A stretch of DNA of 64,000 nucleotides from the NCBI RefSeq assembly GCF_901542415.1, contig NZ_CABEHV010000004.1, forward strand, positions 62,001 through 126,000, read 5' to 3'. Each line of letters starts with the position of its first letter. Position 1 is the first letter of the stretch. This document shows positions 47,102-56,119 of the stretch, one piece after another. Source of the stretch: Streptococcus mitis. GTDB taxonomy: Bacteria; Bacillota; Bacilli; Lactobacillales; Streptococcaceae. The notes under the pieces were generated by a model. That model was given only the letters and a program-made list of their open reading frames with translations. It was not told the DNA's origin and ran no database searches. Made by a program: the position numbers and the translations under genes.

Positions 47102-48238
47102 ATGTCATACAAAACAAGCAATGCAGAAGGTCATGTAGATTTCATCAATACCTACGATTTGGAGCCAATGGCGCAACAAGTTATCCCTAAAGCAGCATTT
47201 GGCTATATCGCTAGTGGAGCGGAAGATACTTTCACTTTACGCGAGAATATTCGTGCCTTTAACCACAAACTCATCGTCCCGCATACTCTTTGCAATGTTG
47301 AAAATCCAAGTACAGAGATTGAATTTGCAGGTGAAAAATTGTCTTCACCAATCATTATGGCGCCTGTTGCAGCTCATAAATTGGCAAATGAACAGGGTGA
47401 AGTGGCTACTGCGCGTGGTGTGCATGAGTTTGGTTCTCTTTATACAACCAGCTCTTACTCTACTGTCGACCTTCCAGAAATTACGGAAGCCCTTCAAGGG
47501 ACACCACATTGGTTCCAATTTTACTTTAGTAAAGATGATGGCATTAACCGCCATATCATGGACCGTGTGAAGGCTGAAGGTTATAAGGCGATTGTTTTGA
47601 CAGCAGATGCTACTGTAGGGGGCAATCGTGAGGTTGATAAGCGTAATGGTTTTGTCTTCCCAGTTGGCATGCCGATTGTTGAAGAATACCTGCCAGAAGG
47701 TGCTGGAAAATCAATGGACTTTGTTTACAAATCAGCTAAACAACGCTTGTCTCCACGTGATGTAGAATTTATCGCTGAATACTCAGGACTTCCTGTGTAT
47801 GTCAAGGGACCACAATGCCGTGAGGACGTTGAACGTTCGCTTGCTGCAGGGGCGTCTGGTATCTGGGTAACCAACCACGGTGGCCGCCAAATCGACGGTG
47901 GACCAGCTGCCTTTGACTCACTTCAAGAAGTGGCAGAAGCAGTTGATAAACGTGTGCCAATTGTCTTTGACTCAGGTATTCGTCGTGGTCAACACGTCTT
48001 TAAAGCCTTGGCTTCAGGAGCAGACTTGGTAGCTATTGGCCGCCCGGTTATCTATGGCTTGGCTCTCGGCGGTAGTGTTGGTGTGCGTCAAGTCTTTGAA
48101 CACTTGAATGCAGAATTGAAGACAGTCATGCAATTGTCTGGAACTCAGACAATTGAAGATGTCAAACACTTTAAACTTCGTCATAACCCATACAACCCAA
48201 CCTTCCCAGTTGACCCTCGTGACTTAAAATTGTATTGA
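47102..48238 (+). CDS. lctO: L-lactate oxidase
   Basis: LctO oxidises L-lactate to pyruvate with O2, giving H2O2. The 378-residue length and FMN-dependent alpha-hydroxy acid signatures are right: IMAPVAAHKLANEQGE near the N-terminus, VLTADATVGGNREVD, the FMN site VKGPQCREDVE and WVTNHGGRQIDGG with the catalytic His, then GSGIRRG-like FDSGIRRGQHV. The ATG follows TAGGAGGGC. It is monocistronic with a strong terminator. With SpxB it can recycle lactate through pyruvate to acetyl phosphate and H2O2. Confidence 0.95.
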   Translation: MSYKTSNAEGHVDFINTYDLEPMAQQVIPKAAFGYIASGAEDTFTLRENIRAFNHKLIVPHTLCNVENPSTEIEFAGEKLSSPIIMAPVAAHKLANEQGEVATARGVHEFGSLYTTSSYSTVDLPEITEALQGTPHWFQFYFSKDDGINRHIMDRVKAEGYKAIVLTADATVGGNREVDKRNGFVFPVGMPIVEEYLPEGAGKSMDFVYKSAKQRLSPRDVEFIAEYSGLPVYVKGPQCREDVERSLAAGASGIWVTNHGGRQIDGGPAAFDSLQEVAEAVDKRVPIVFDSGIRRGQHVFKALASGADLVAIGRPVIYGLALGGSVGVRQVFEHLNAELKTVMQLSGTQTIEDVKHFKLRHNPYNPTFPVDPRDLKLY

Positions 48239-48248
48239 TAAAACAGCT

Positions 48249-48276
48249 TGCCTCCACTAAGTGTGGAGGTTTTTGC
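48249..48276 (+). terminator. Intrinsic terminator after lctO
   Basis: CCTCCAC/GTGGAGG stem, then TTTTTG. Confidence 0.9.
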
Positions 48277-48348
48277 TTGTGTTTTAAACGTTTTAATAAA
48301 GGGAAATCGTATCAAAATCTATATAAATATATTTTCTAGTCAAATATC

Positions 48349-48377
48349 TTGATAAGGTTTTCAATTTCTGTTATACT
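48349..48377 (+). promoter_or_regulatory. Promoter of thiamine salvage unit 1
   Basis: The -35 TTGATA (48349-48354) and TATACT (48372-48377) are 17 nt apart, with an extended TG. It starts the TPP riboswitch leader. Confidence 0.8.
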
Positions 48378-48400
48378 AGTCCAGTAATTAAATAATAAAG

Positions 48401-48472
48401 ACATTTGGGGTGCTTTAGGCTGAGATGATACCCATTGAACCTGATACAGTTAAGACTGGCGAAGGGAAATGT
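48401..48472 (+). ncRNA. TPP riboswitch 1
   Basis: The P1 arms ACATTT and AAATGT enclose the THI-box features GGGGTGC, GGCTGAGATGATACCC, GAACCTGATACAG and GGCGAAGGGA. A terminator at 48520-48557 is the expression platform. It is identical over 91 bp to the second copy. The next gene is tenA, 250 nt further, with a BOX element between. The 569-nt gap 48239-48807 thus holds terminator, promoter, riboswitch, terminator and BOX. Confidence 0.95.
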
Positions 48473-48519
48473 GAACAGTTTTTTTCGTATGTCGAAATGA
48501 ACAATCTAATCTTGTAAGC

Positions 48520-48557
48520 TAAACTCTAATTCTTGATTGTAATTGGAGTTTTTTTGT
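48520..48557 (+). terminator. Riboswitch-controlled terminator 1
   Basis: AACTCTAATT/AATTGGAGTT stem followed by seven T. Off-state platform of TPP riboswitch 1. Confidence 0.85.
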
Positions 48558-48581
48558 TTATATAAACTGGATAGGCTTGTT

Positions 48582-48689
48582 TATACTCAATGAAAATCAA
48601 AGAGCAAACTAGGAAGCTAGCCGCAGGCTGTACTTGAGTACGGTAAGGCGAAGCTGACGTGGATTGAATTTGATTTTCGAAGAGTATTA
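48582..48689 (-). repeat. BOX element, boxC-boxA orientation reversed
   Basis: The reverse of the BOX pattern runs from TATACTCAATGAAAATC to CGAAGAGTATTA. The boxB middle is reduced or absent. It lies inside the leader between riboswitch and tenA. Confidence 0.85.
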
Positions 48690-48807
48690 GGTATCTCTCT
48701 GCAAATGCCCTCGATGTTCTTTAAAAGTATCAGGTGGAATTACGATTTTGCTTTGTATTTCTTGGTGTTTTATTAATTACTAATGAGTAAAGAGAGGAGA
48801 AGTAAAT

Positions 48808-49476
48808 ATGGAAACACAAGACTATGCATTTGAGCCAGGTTTGACTGTTGGAGAATTATTAAAAAGCAGTCAGAAGGATTGGCAGGCTGCAATCAATCAT
48901 CGTTTTGTTAAGGAACTTTTTGCGGGGAGAATTGAGAATAAGGTCTTAAAAGACTACCTAATTCAAGATTATCACTTCTTTGATGCCTTCTTATCCATGC
49001 TGGGTGCCTGCGTAGCCCACGCAGACCAGCTTGAATCCAAGCTTCGTTTTGCCAAGCAACTAGGCTTTCTTGAAGCAGATGAAGACGGTTATTTCCAGAA
49101 GGCTTTCAAAGAGTTAAAAGTATCTGAGAATGATTATCTGGAAGTGACCTTGCATCCTGTAACAAAAGCCTTTCAGGATCTAATGTATTCGGCAGTGGAT
49201 TCATCAAACTATGCCCATCTTTTGGTCATGCTGGTTATTGCAGAAGGTCTCTATTTAGACTGGGGTTCTAAAGATTTGGCTCTACCTGAAGCCTACATTC
49301 ATTCGGAATGGATTAATCTCCACAGAGGTCCTTTCTTTGCAGAGTGGGTTCAATTTCTGGTTGACGAACTTAATCGTGTCGGGAAAGGTAGAGAGGATTT
49401 GACAGAACTTCAGGAACGTTGGAATCAAGCGGTTGCTTTAGAATTAGCCTTTTTTGATATTGGCTATGACGCCTAG
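48808..49476 (+). CDS. tenA: TenA-family thiamine salvage protein, TenA_E type
   Basis: TenA proteins hydrolyse aminopyrimidine breakdown products to the thiamine precursor HMP. The 222-residue protein has the usual helical fold with LIQDYHFFDAFLSMLG and the C-terminal helix. At the place where TenA_C enzymes have the catalytic Cys (LPCPWLY in the other copy), this one reads VIAEGLYLDW, so the Cys is replaced by a Glu-containing loop, as in the TenA_E group. That group may act on formyl-aminopyrimidine; this is family knowledge, not shown here. The ATG follows AGAGGAGAAG. It is under TPP riboswitch 1, with thiM and thiE. Confidence 0.82.
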   Translation: METQDYAFEPGLTVGELLKSSQKDWQAAINHRFVKELFAGRIENKVLKDYLIQDYHFFDAFLSMLGACVAHADQLESKLRFAKQLGFLEADEDGYFQKAFKELKVSENDYLEVTLHPVTKAFQDLMYSAVDSSNYAHLLVMLVIAEGLYLDWGSKDLALPEAYIHSEWINLHRGPFFAEWVQFLVDELNRVGKGREDLTELQERWNQAVALELAFFDIGYDA

Positions 49477-49604
49477 AGAAGGTTTAGGATATTTACAAAT
49501 TTGATGAGGTAAATCATTCAATGTAAATAAAAAAATTTCTTAACGAAAGATAGAGATAAATCGAAATCAGTAAATCGTATAAAGTGAAAAGGAAGGATTT
49601 CAAT

Positions 49605-50387
49605 ATGACAAGTTTAAAATTATTAAAAGAAAAAGCACCTTTGGTCATTTGCATAACCAATGATGTAGTAAAAAATTTCACAGCAAATGGATTAGTAGCA
49701 CTGGGTGCATCACCAGCCATGAGTGAGTTTCCAGCAGATTTAGAGGATTTGTTAAAGTATGCTGGAGGTTTATTAATAAACATAGGAACATTGACAGATG
49801 AAAATTGGAAATTATACCAAGCTGCTCTGAAAATTGCAGAGAAATATAATGTCCCAGCAGTTTTAGATCCTGTAGCCTGTGGAGCAGGAGAATATAGAAA
49901 AAAAGTAGCAGATGATCTAATCAATAATTACAAACTAGCTGCGATTAGAGGAAATGCTGGCGAGATTGCTTCTTTAGTGGGAATAAATGTGGCATCTAAA
50001 GGAGTAGATAGTGCGGGTGTAGATAATATTGACGAAATTGCTCTAGCAGCAAATGAGAAGTTCAATATTCCAATTGTAGTAACAGGTGAAGTGGATGCTA
50101 TTGCGGTAAATGGAGAAGTGGTAACGATTCATAATGGTAGTGCCATGATGCCAAAAGTTATTGGGACAGGATGCTTATTAGGTGCTGTAGTAGCAAGCTT
50201 TATCGGACTTGAAAAAGGTCAAGAATTGAAATCATTAGAAACAGCAATGTTGGTTTACAATATCGCTGGAGAAATGGCAGAAAAACGTCCAAATGGACAT
50301 CTTCCTGGAACATTTAAAGTTGAATTTATAAATGCCTTATATGAGATTACAGATGAAGATGTAAAGGAATTCAAAAGAGTGAAGTAA
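49605..50387 (+). CDS. thiM: Hydroxyethylthiazole kinase, Cys-type active site
   Basis: ThiM phosphorylates hydroxyethylthiazole for thiamine synthesis. The start ATG 49605 follows AAGGAAGG; the in-frame GTG at 49584 lies before the ribosome binding site. The 260-residue protein has [32 protein letters not shown] and the active-site loop [17 protein letters not shown], with Cys as in B. subtilis ThiM. Its DNA looks more AT-rich than the neighbouring tenA by eye, as does thiE after it, which may mean separate origin. Its paralogue at 55304 has Asp at the loop. Confidence 0.93.
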   Translation: MTSLKLLKEKAPLVICITNDVVKNFTANGLVALGASPAMSEFPADLEDLLKYAGGLLINIGTLTDENWKLYQAALKIAEKYNVPAVLDPVACGAGEYRKKVADDLINNYKLAAIRGNAGEIASLVGINVASKGVDSAGVDNIDEIALAANEKFNIPIVVTGEVDAIAVNGEVVTIHNGSAMMPKVIGTGCLLGAVVASFIGLEKGQELKSLETAMLVYNIAGEMAEKRPNGHLPGTFKVEFINALYEITDEDVKEFKRVK

Positions 50388-50388
50388 A

Positions 50389-51018
50389 ATGTTTCATAAA
50401 GAATTACTAAAACTATATTTTATTTGTGGAACGACTACTTGCCAAGGAAAAGATCTATATACGGTCGTTGAGGAAGCCTTAAAAGGTGGTATAACCTTAT
50501 TTCAATTCCGTGAAAAAGGGGAGGGAGCATTAGAAGGTAAAGAAAAAGTCGAATTAGCAATAAAACTACAGGATCTTTGTAAAAAATACAATGTTCCGTT
50601 TATTGTTAATGATGATATTGATTTGGCAATGGAAATTGACGCTGATGGCGTACATGTAGGACAAGATGACCTTGGAGTTGATGAAATTAGAAAATTGATG
50701 CCAGATAAAATAATTGGTCTTTCTATAAAAAACGAGGAAGAATTTCAACAATCAAAAGTTGAATATGTCGATTATGTTGGTGTTGGTCCTGTATTTGATA
50801 CCCAGTCAAAGGATGATGCTGGTGGTGCTATAGGTTATGAAGGTCTTAAATTGATGAGAAAACTATTGCCACAAATGCCCTTAGTTGCAATTGGTGGGAT
50901 ACAGACGCAACATATTAAAGACATTATGAAGACCAATGTTGACGGTGTTTCAATCATTTCATCAATATCGTATGCAAAAAATATAGAAAAAACTGTTCGA
51001 GAAATGAGTGAGCAATAG
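50389..51018 (+). CDS. thiE: Thiamine-phosphate synthase
   Basis: ThiE joins HMP diphosphate and thiazole phosphate to thiamine phosphate. The 209-residue TIM barrel has the key sites LFQFREKGEGA, VPFIVNDDIDLAMEIDADGV and HVGQDD, and the pyrophosphate loop GVGPVFDTQSKDDAGG. It starts one base after thiM ends, with the site within thiM. A second copy is at 56100. Confidence 0.93.
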   Translation: MFHKELLKLYFICGTTTCQGKDLYTVVEEALKGGITLFQFREKGEGALEGKEKVELAIKLQDLCKKYNVPFIVNDDIDLAMEIDADGVHVGQDDLGVDEIRKLMPDKIIGLSIKNEEEFQQSKVEYVDYVGVGPVFDTQSKDDAGGAIGYEGLKLMRKLLPQMPLVAIGGIQTQHIKDIMKTNVDGVSIISSISYAKNIEKTVREMSEQ

Positions 51019-51181
51019 GTATCTATCCTTGGATTCTAAGTAAGTGGAAGTTTTCCTTTTCTAAAAAGCTATGTCCAGATTCAGCTCAAATGGCTAATCT
51101 ATCAAACAAGACATTTGGTTTTTGCAAAAGAAATATCTGCTGTCTTTGTGAGTGCAAGGCTGTATTTCCCAGTTCAATTCC
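51019..51181. other. Intergenic stretch with no recognised feature
   Basis: The first 160 bases after thiE show no gene or repeat. The rest of the 455-nt gap (to 51473) holds a promoter, TPP riboswitch 2 and its terminator. Confidence 0.5.
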
Positions 51182-51210
51182 TTGAACTAGAATAAATCGT
51201 CTGTTAAAAT
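51182..51210 (+). promoter_or_regulatory. Promoter of thiamine unit 2
   Basis: The -35 TTGAAC (51182-51187) is 17 nt from TAAAAT (51205-51210) with an extended TG. Confidence 0.7.
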
Positions 51211-51233
51211 AATTATATAATTAAATAATAAAG

Positions 51234-51305
51234 ACATTTGGGGTGCTTTAGGCTGAGATGATACCCATTGAACCTGATACAGTTAAGACTGGCGAAGGGA
51301 AATGT
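51234..51305 (+). ncRNA. TPP riboswitch 2
   Basis: Identical in sequence to TPP riboswitch 1, including P1 ACATTT/AAATGT. The 91 bases 51218-51308 equal 48385-48475. It precedes ykoE. A terminator follows at 51352-51389. Confidence 0.95.
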
Positions 51306-51351
51306 GAAATGGTTTTGTATTTATAGAAACTAACCATCTAATCTTGTAAGC

Positions 51352-51389
51352 TGAACTCTAATTTCTATCTGTAATTAGAGTTTTTTCTT
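51352..51389 (+). terminator. Riboswitch-controlled terminator 2
   Basis: AACTCTAATT/AATTAGAGTT perfect 10-bp stem followed by six T. Off-state platform of TPP riboswitch 2. Confidence 0.88.
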
Positions 51390-51473
51390 TTACGAAACTG
51401 GATGAAGATGATACAAAGCATTTAGGTAGCTCACCTTGAATGCCCCACTTTTCTTTAAAAAAGGAGTTTTTTT

Positions 51474-52034
51474 ATGTTGAAAAAATGGCAGTTAAAAGAT
51501 GTTATTTTACTTGCTTTCTTGTCTATCTTTTTTGGTGGCGTTTTTGTAGGATCCGGATATCTGTTTGATATCCTCACTCTGATTTTAGCACCTCTTGGTT
51601 TACAGGCCTTTGCCAATGAAATCCTCTTTGGTCTCTGGTGTATGGCTGCGCCTATTGCTGCCATTTTTGTTCCAAGAGTGGGAAGTGCAACGATTGGAGA
51701 AGTGCTAGCTGCGCTTGCTGAAGTCCTTTATGGTAGCCAATTCGGTCTAGGTGCCCTTTTGTCTGGCTTGGTTCAAGGTTTGGGAAGTGAACTTGGTTTT
51801 ATCGTAACCAAGAATCGCTATGAAAGTTGGCTCTCTCTAACTGCTAATAGTATTGGGATTACGCTTGTTAGCTTTGTCTATGAATACATTAAGTTAGGTT
51901 ACTATGCCTTCTCCCTTCCTTTTGTCCTTTCTTTGCTTGTAGTACGTTTTATTTCCGTCTTTTTCTTCTGTACTATCTTGGTTCGTGCCATTGTCAAACT
52001 TTATCATCAGTTTGCAGCTGGGGGCAAGGCATAG
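51474..52034 (+). CDS. ykoE: ECF transporter substrate-binding component YkoE (thiamine/HMP)
   Basis: YkoE is the membrane S component of an energy-coupling factor importer for thiamine or its HMP precursor. The 186-residue protein has about five helices, and the family blocks LAPLGLQAFANEILFGLWCM and SATIGEVLAALAEVLYGSQF are visible. It is led by TPP riboswitch 2 and followed by its ATPase with no gap: the ATPase ATG begins right after the TAG. AAGGAG precedes the ATG. Confidence 0.9.
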   Translation: MLKKWQLKDVILLAFLSIFFGGVFVGSGYLFDILTLILAPLGLQAFANEILFGLWCMAAPIAAIFVPRVGSATIGEVLAALAEVLYGSQFGLGALLSGLVQGLGSELGFIVTKNRYESWLSLTANSIGITLVSFVYEYIKLGYYAFSLPFVLSLLVVRFISVFFFCTILVRAIVKLYHQFAAGGKA

Positions 52035-53420
52035 ATGGGGTTGGAACTACGAGCGATTCAGTCCCCAATCTTCTCTGAGCCGCTTGATTTTACTTTTCAT
52101 GAGCAAGCCTTTACCTTGCTAGTTGGGAGCAGTGGTTCAGGAAAATCTAGCCTCTTTCAAATGATTGCCCAAGTCAGTTCTCTTTCCTATAGTGGTCAAG
52201 TCCTGATAGATAGGAGCGAGGTCAGTCAGCTTTCTATCATCGAACGTGTCCAGACGGTTGGTATTCTCTTTCAAAATCCCAATCATCAATTTACCATGGA
52301 GAACTTGTTTGAAGAGCTGATTTTTACCTTGGAAAATATTGGGCATCCTATTCAGGAAATTGATTCTAAAATAGCAGAGGTGGTTCGACAATGTCGCTGT
52401 GAGAAGATCTTGCACCGTCCCATCCATCACTTATCAGGTGGAGAAAAGCAAAAGGCTGCCTTGGCTGTTCTATTTTCTATGAATCCTAGGGTCTATCTAT
52501 TGGATGAACCTTTTGCTTCCATTGACCGCAAGAGTAGGATAGAGATATTGGAGATTCTAAAAGAGTTGGTCTCTGATGGGAAGACAGTTATTTTGTGCGA
52601 CCATGATTTAACGGACTATGAAGTCTATATCGACCATATGGTGGAGCTAAGAGATGGACGACTAAGGGAAGTGTTTCAAATCCCTACCTCTGAGATGACA
52701 CAGGTTGCTTCAAAGGAAGTTGGTTCTAGCCTAGAACTGTTTCATATGGATCGAACAACTTGTGAGCTTAATAATCGCCCCCTCTTTTCAATTGCGGATT
52801 TTACATTCTACCAAGGAATTTCCTGTATTTTGGGTGACAATGGTGTCGGGAAATCAACCCTCTTTCGGTCTATTCTTCAATTTCAAAAGTATAAGGGTCG
52901 TATTACTTGGAAGGGGAGGGTCCTGAAAAGGAAAAAGGGTTTGTATCGTGACCTGACGGGTGTTGTTCAGGAAGCTGAGAAGCAGTTTATCAGAGCCAGT
53001 CTGCGAGAAGAGCTTCAATTAGATGGACCTGATTCTGAAAGAAATCAGCGGATACTCCAAGCTTTACGATATTTTGATCTGGAGCAGGCTCTTGATAAGA
53101 GTCCCTATCAATTAAGTGGTGGTCAGCAAAAGATTCTACAGCTCTTGACCATCTTGACTAGCAAGGCTTCTGTAATCTTGCTAGATGAACCATTTGCTGG
53201 TTTGGATGATAGAGCTTGCCATTATTTTTGTCAGTGGATGTTGGAGGACAGAAATCAGGGAAGAAGTTTTCTGATCATTAGCCATCGTTTAGATCCCTTG
53301 ATCTCTGTGGTTGATTATTGGATTGAGATGACTAGTCAAGGTCTCAGTCATGTGAAAGAAGTGACAATTACCAAACCACTCACATCTCAGAGTAGTAATA
53401 CCCAAGGGGAGGTGAGATAG
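52035..53420 (+). CDS. ykoD: Duplicated ECF ATPase YkoD
   Basis: The protein energises the ECF importer. The 461-residue chain has two ABC ATPase domains in one polypeptide. The first has Walker A LVGSSGSGKSSL, signature LSGGEKQ and Walker B VYLLDEPFASID. The second has Walker A ILGDNGVGKSTL, signature LSGGQQK and VILLDEPFAGLDD. It sits between ykoE and ykoC. Confidence 0.93.
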   Translation: MGLELRAIQSPIFSEPLDFTFHEQAFTLLVGSSGSGKSSLFQMIAQVSSLSYSGQVLIDRSEVSQLSIIERVQTVGILFQNPNHQFTMENLFEELIFTLENIGHPIQEIDSKIAEVVRQCRCEKILHRPIHHLSGGEKQKAALAVLFSMNPRVYLLDEPFASIDRKSRIEILEILKELVSDGKTVILCDHDLTDYEVYIDHMVELRDGRLREVFQIPTSEMTQVASKEVGSSLELFHMDRTTCELNNRPLFSIADFTFYQGISCILGDNGVGKSTLFRSILQFQKYKGRITWKGRVLKRKKGLYRDLTGVVQEAEKQFIRASLREELQLDGPDSERNQRILQALRYFDLEQALDKSPYQLSGGQQKILQLLTILTSKASVILLDEPFAGLDDRACHYFCQWMLEDRNQGRSFLIISHRLDPLISVVDYWIEMTSQGLSHVKEVTITKPLTSQSSNTQGEVR

Positions 53421-53421
53421 T

Positions 53422-54072
53422 ATGGTCAAAGTAGCAACTAAGACACCAATTATCAGTCTCTTCTTGCTGATTTTATCGCTGGAAACATCTTTCATTCCTT
53501 CGATTGCTCTAAATCTTTCGGTAGTCGCATTTTGTATTCTCTTTATGCTCTATTACCGTCGATTTAAAGTATTGGCTTGGATGATTCTGCTTGCCATTTT
53601 GCCATCCTTTGCCAACTACTGGGCAGTTCAGTTACATGGAGATGCTTCGCAGGCAGTCATGCTTGGAACGAGGGCCTTTGTGACCGTTTGTATTGGTCTT
53701 GTTTTTGTTTCCTCTATTTCCCTAAAAGAGCTTCTCTTGTACTTGGCTCAAAAGGGGTTATCACGCTCTTGGGCCTATGCCTTGATTGTGGTATTCAATT
53801 CCTTCCCCCTTATTCAGCAAGAAATCAAGTCCCTCAAAGAAGCTTGTCTATTACGTGGTCAAGAACTGCATGTTTGGTCTCCCTTGATTTACAGCAAGGT
53901 TCTGATGACAGTCTTTAGGTGGCGTCATCTTTATCTGAGAGCTCTGTCAGCGCATGGATATGACGAACATGCACAGGTGGAGAATCGCTATCGGACTTTT
54001 TATATTGCTAAAAAAACAAAATTCATCTACCTGCTGTTCTTTTTATTGCTTCAAACCAGTCTATTTTTATAA
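53422..54072 (+). CDS. ykoC: ECF transmembrane component YkoC
   Basis: YkoC is the EcfT-like scaffold that couples the ATPase to YkoE. The 216-residue protein has about five hydrophobic helices and the coupling motifs LKEACLLRGQEL and LRALSAHGYDEH, in place of the AXXARGX elements of EcfT. The ATG overlaps signals of ykoD (2-nt gap). TenA 2 follows after 10 nt. Confidence 0.88.
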   Translation: MVKVATKTPIISLFLLILSLETSFIPSIALNLSVVAFCILFMLYYRRFKVLAWMILLAILPSFANYWAVQLHGDASQAVMLGTRAFVTVCIGLVFVSSISLKELLLYLAQKGLSRSWAYALIVVFNSFPLIQQEIKSLKEACLLRGQELHVWSPLIYSKVLMTVFRWRHLYLRALSAHGYDEHAQVENRYRTFYIAKKTKFIYLLFFLLLQTSLFL

Positions 54073-54082
54073 AGGAGTTATT

Positions 54083-54775
54083 ATGGAATTTACAGATATT
54101 GCGATGGAATTATCCAAGGAAGCTTGGCAGGCTTCCTTTCATCATCCCTTTGTTTTACAGTTGCAAGAGGGAAATTTAGACCCGTCCATCTTTCGCTATT
54201 ACTTGATTCAGGATGCCTACTATTTGAAGGCCTTCTCAGAAGCCTATCACCTCTTGGCTGATAAGACTTCAAACCAAGAGATGAAAAGACTCTTGAAACA
54301 AAATGCTCAGAGTTTAGTGGAAGGTGAGTTATTTATCCGCCAACAATTTTTCAAGGAATTGGAAATCAGCGACCAGGAAATGGAGCAACATCTAATCGCT
54401 CCAACCTGCTATCATTATATCTCTCACATTTATCGTCAATTTGAAGAAGCAAATCTAGCCATTGCTTTTGCGAGCTTGCTGCCTTGTCCTTGGTTATACC
54501 ATGATATAGGCAAATCACTTAATCTTAAACCATCACCAAATCCTCTCTACCAACAATGGATTGAAACTTATATTACGGATGAGTTGGAGCAGCAGATCAG
54601 AGAGGAGGGAGCGCTAGTCAATCAACTCTATCGCGAAAGTGATGAGACAGACAAGAAAAAAATGCTAGATGCCTTCCACATCAGTGTTCATATGGAAGCT
54701 AAGTTTTGGGAAATGGCCTACCAACACCAGACATGGAAGAGCGATTTACAGTCTTTAGAAACAGGAGAAGAATAG
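54083..54775 (+). CDS. tenA: Aminopyrimidine aminohydrolase/thiaminase II, TenA_C type
   Basis: This second TenA keeps the catalytic Cys in ASLLPCPWLYHDIG, the TenA_C pattern, with the C-terminal catalytic Glu in HMEAKFWEMAY. The 230-residue length and the start FTDIAMELSKEAWQASFHHP are typical. The start is ATG 54083 after AAAGGAG; an in-frame codon at 53954 lies within ykoC. It is under the second riboswitch, with the transport genes. Confidence 0.92.
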   Translation: MEFTDIAMELSKEAWQASFHHPFVLQLQEGNLDPSIFRYYLIQDAYYLKAFSEAYHLLADKTSNQEMKRLLKQNAQSLVEGELFIRQQFFKELEISDQEMEQHLIAPTCYHYISHIYRQFEEANLAIAFASLLPCPWLYHDIGKSLNLKPSPNPLYQQWIETYITDELEQQIREEGALVNQLYRESDETDKKKMLDAFHISVHMEAKFWEMAYQHQTWKSDLQSLETGEE

Positions 54776-54779
54776 AAAC

Positions 54780-55304
54780 ATGAGAAAGCACCAATTACAG
54801 GTTCACAAATTAACCATTTTATCCATGATGATTGCCCTTGATGTAGTCCTTACTCCTATCTTTCGGATTGAGGGAATGGCACCGATGTCCAGTGTAGTCA
54901 ATATTCTAGCAGGAATCATGATGGGACCTGTTTATGCCTTGGCTATGGCTACAGTGACAGCCTTTATCCGTATGACGACTCAAGGGATTCCGCCTTTAGC
55001 TCTCACAGGAGCGACTTTTGGAGCCCTTCTAGCAGGTCTCTTTTATAAGTATGGTCGAAAATTTTACTTTTCTGCCTTGGGAGAAATTTTGGGAACAGGT
55101 ATCATTGGTTCTATTGTCTCCTATCCTGTTATGGTACTCTTTACAGGATCGGCCGCTAAGCTTAGCTGGTTTATCTACACTCCTCGATTTTTCGGAGCAA
55201 CCTTGATTGGTACAGCGATTTCCTTTATTGCCTTTCGATTTTTAATCAAGCAGGAATTCTTTAAAAAAGTGCAGGGATATTTCTTTGATGAAAGGATAGA
55301 CTGA
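54780..55304 (+). CDS. thiW: ThiW-family ECF S component
   Basis: ThiW proteins are small membrane proteins thought to bring in the thiazole moiety with an ECF module. The 174-residue protein has five or six helices and the family motif [20 protein letters not shown] near the N-terminus. It is 4 nt after tenA and its stop overlaps the thiM start (55304), so all are one operon. It could use YkoD/C or a shared ECF module elsewhere. Confidence 0.88.
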   Translation: MRKHQLQVHKLTILSMMIALDVVLTPIFRIEGMAPMSSVVNILAGIMMGPVYALAMATVTAFIRMTTQGIPPLALTGATFGALLAGLFYKYGRKFYFSALGEILGTGIIGSIVSYPVMVLFTGSAAKLSWFIYTPRFFGATLIGTAISFIAFRFLIKQEFFKKVQGYFFDERID

Positions 55305-56119
55305 TGCAGGAATTGACAAATCCTTTTCCTATAGGCTCTAGTTCCCTCATTCACTGTATTACCAATGAGATTTCTTGTGAGATGCTAGCAAATGGGATTT
55401 TGGCTCTGGGATGTAAACCTGTCATGGCAGATGATCCCCGTGAGGTTCTTGATTTTACCAAACAGAGCCAGGCTCTCTTCATCAATTTGGGGCATTTGTC
55501 AGCTGAGAAGGAAAAAGCAATCCGTATAGCAGCTTCTTATGCAGCTCAACTTTCTCTCCCAATGGTGGTAGATGCGGTTGGCATAACGGCTTCAGTCATT
55601 CGTAAGAGCTTAGTTAAAGACATTTTAGACTATAGACCTACGGTCCTTAAAGGAAATATGTCGGAAATCCGGAGTCTTGTTGGCTTAAAACACCACGGCG
55701 TTGGGGTCGATGCGAGTGCTAAAGATCAAGAAACTGAGGATTTACTTCAAGTCTTGAAAGACTGGTGTCAGACCTATCCTGGTATGTCATTCTTAGTTAC
55801 TGGCCCTAAGGACCTCATCGTTTCGAAGAGTCAGGTCGCTGTACTGGGAAATGGCTGTACAGAATTAGACTGGATAACAGGAACAGGAGATTTAGTTGGA
55901 GCTTTAACAGCTGTTTTTCTCAGCCAGGGAAAAACTGCCTTTGAAGCTTCTTGCCTAGCGGTTTCTTATCTCAATATCTCTGCTGAGAGAATAGTTGTTC
56001 AAGGAATGGGATTGGAAGATTTTCGATACCAAGTACTCAATCAGCTTTCGCTCCTCAAAAGAGATGAAAACTGGCTAGATGCTATCAAAGGAGATGTTTA
56101 TGAACAGAGAGGCGCTTAG
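55304..56119 (+). CDS. thiM: Hydroxyethylthiazole kinase paralogue, Asp-type active site
   Basis: The 271-residue protein has [19 protein letters not shown] and [13 protein letters not shown], and is of the ThiM family. In the active-site loop it reads [16 protein letters not shown], with Asp where the other ThiM has Cys. Asp is the residue found in ribokinase-like relatives, and a Cys-to-Asp change is reported to keep or increase activity in B. subtilis ThiM, as I recall. It overlaps thiE by 20 nt. Confidence 0.9.
   Translation: MQELTNPFPIGSSSLIHCITNEISCEMLANGILALGCKPVMADDPREVLDFTKQSQALFINLGHLSAEKEKAIRIAASYAAQLSLPMVVDAVGITASVIRKSLVKDILDYRPTVLKGNMSEIRSLVGLKHHGVGVDASAKDQETEDLLQVLKDWCQTYPGMSFLVTGPKDLIVSKSQVAVLGNGCTELDWITGTGDLVGALTAVFLSQGKTAFEASCLAVSYLNISAERIVVQGMGLEDFRYQVLNQLSLLKRDENWLDAIKGDVYEQRGA

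Noticed and set aside
53954..54082. Longer start for the second tenA
   Set aside because: The extra sequence overlaps ykoC in another frame and lacks family similarity; AAAGGAG precedes ATG 54083.
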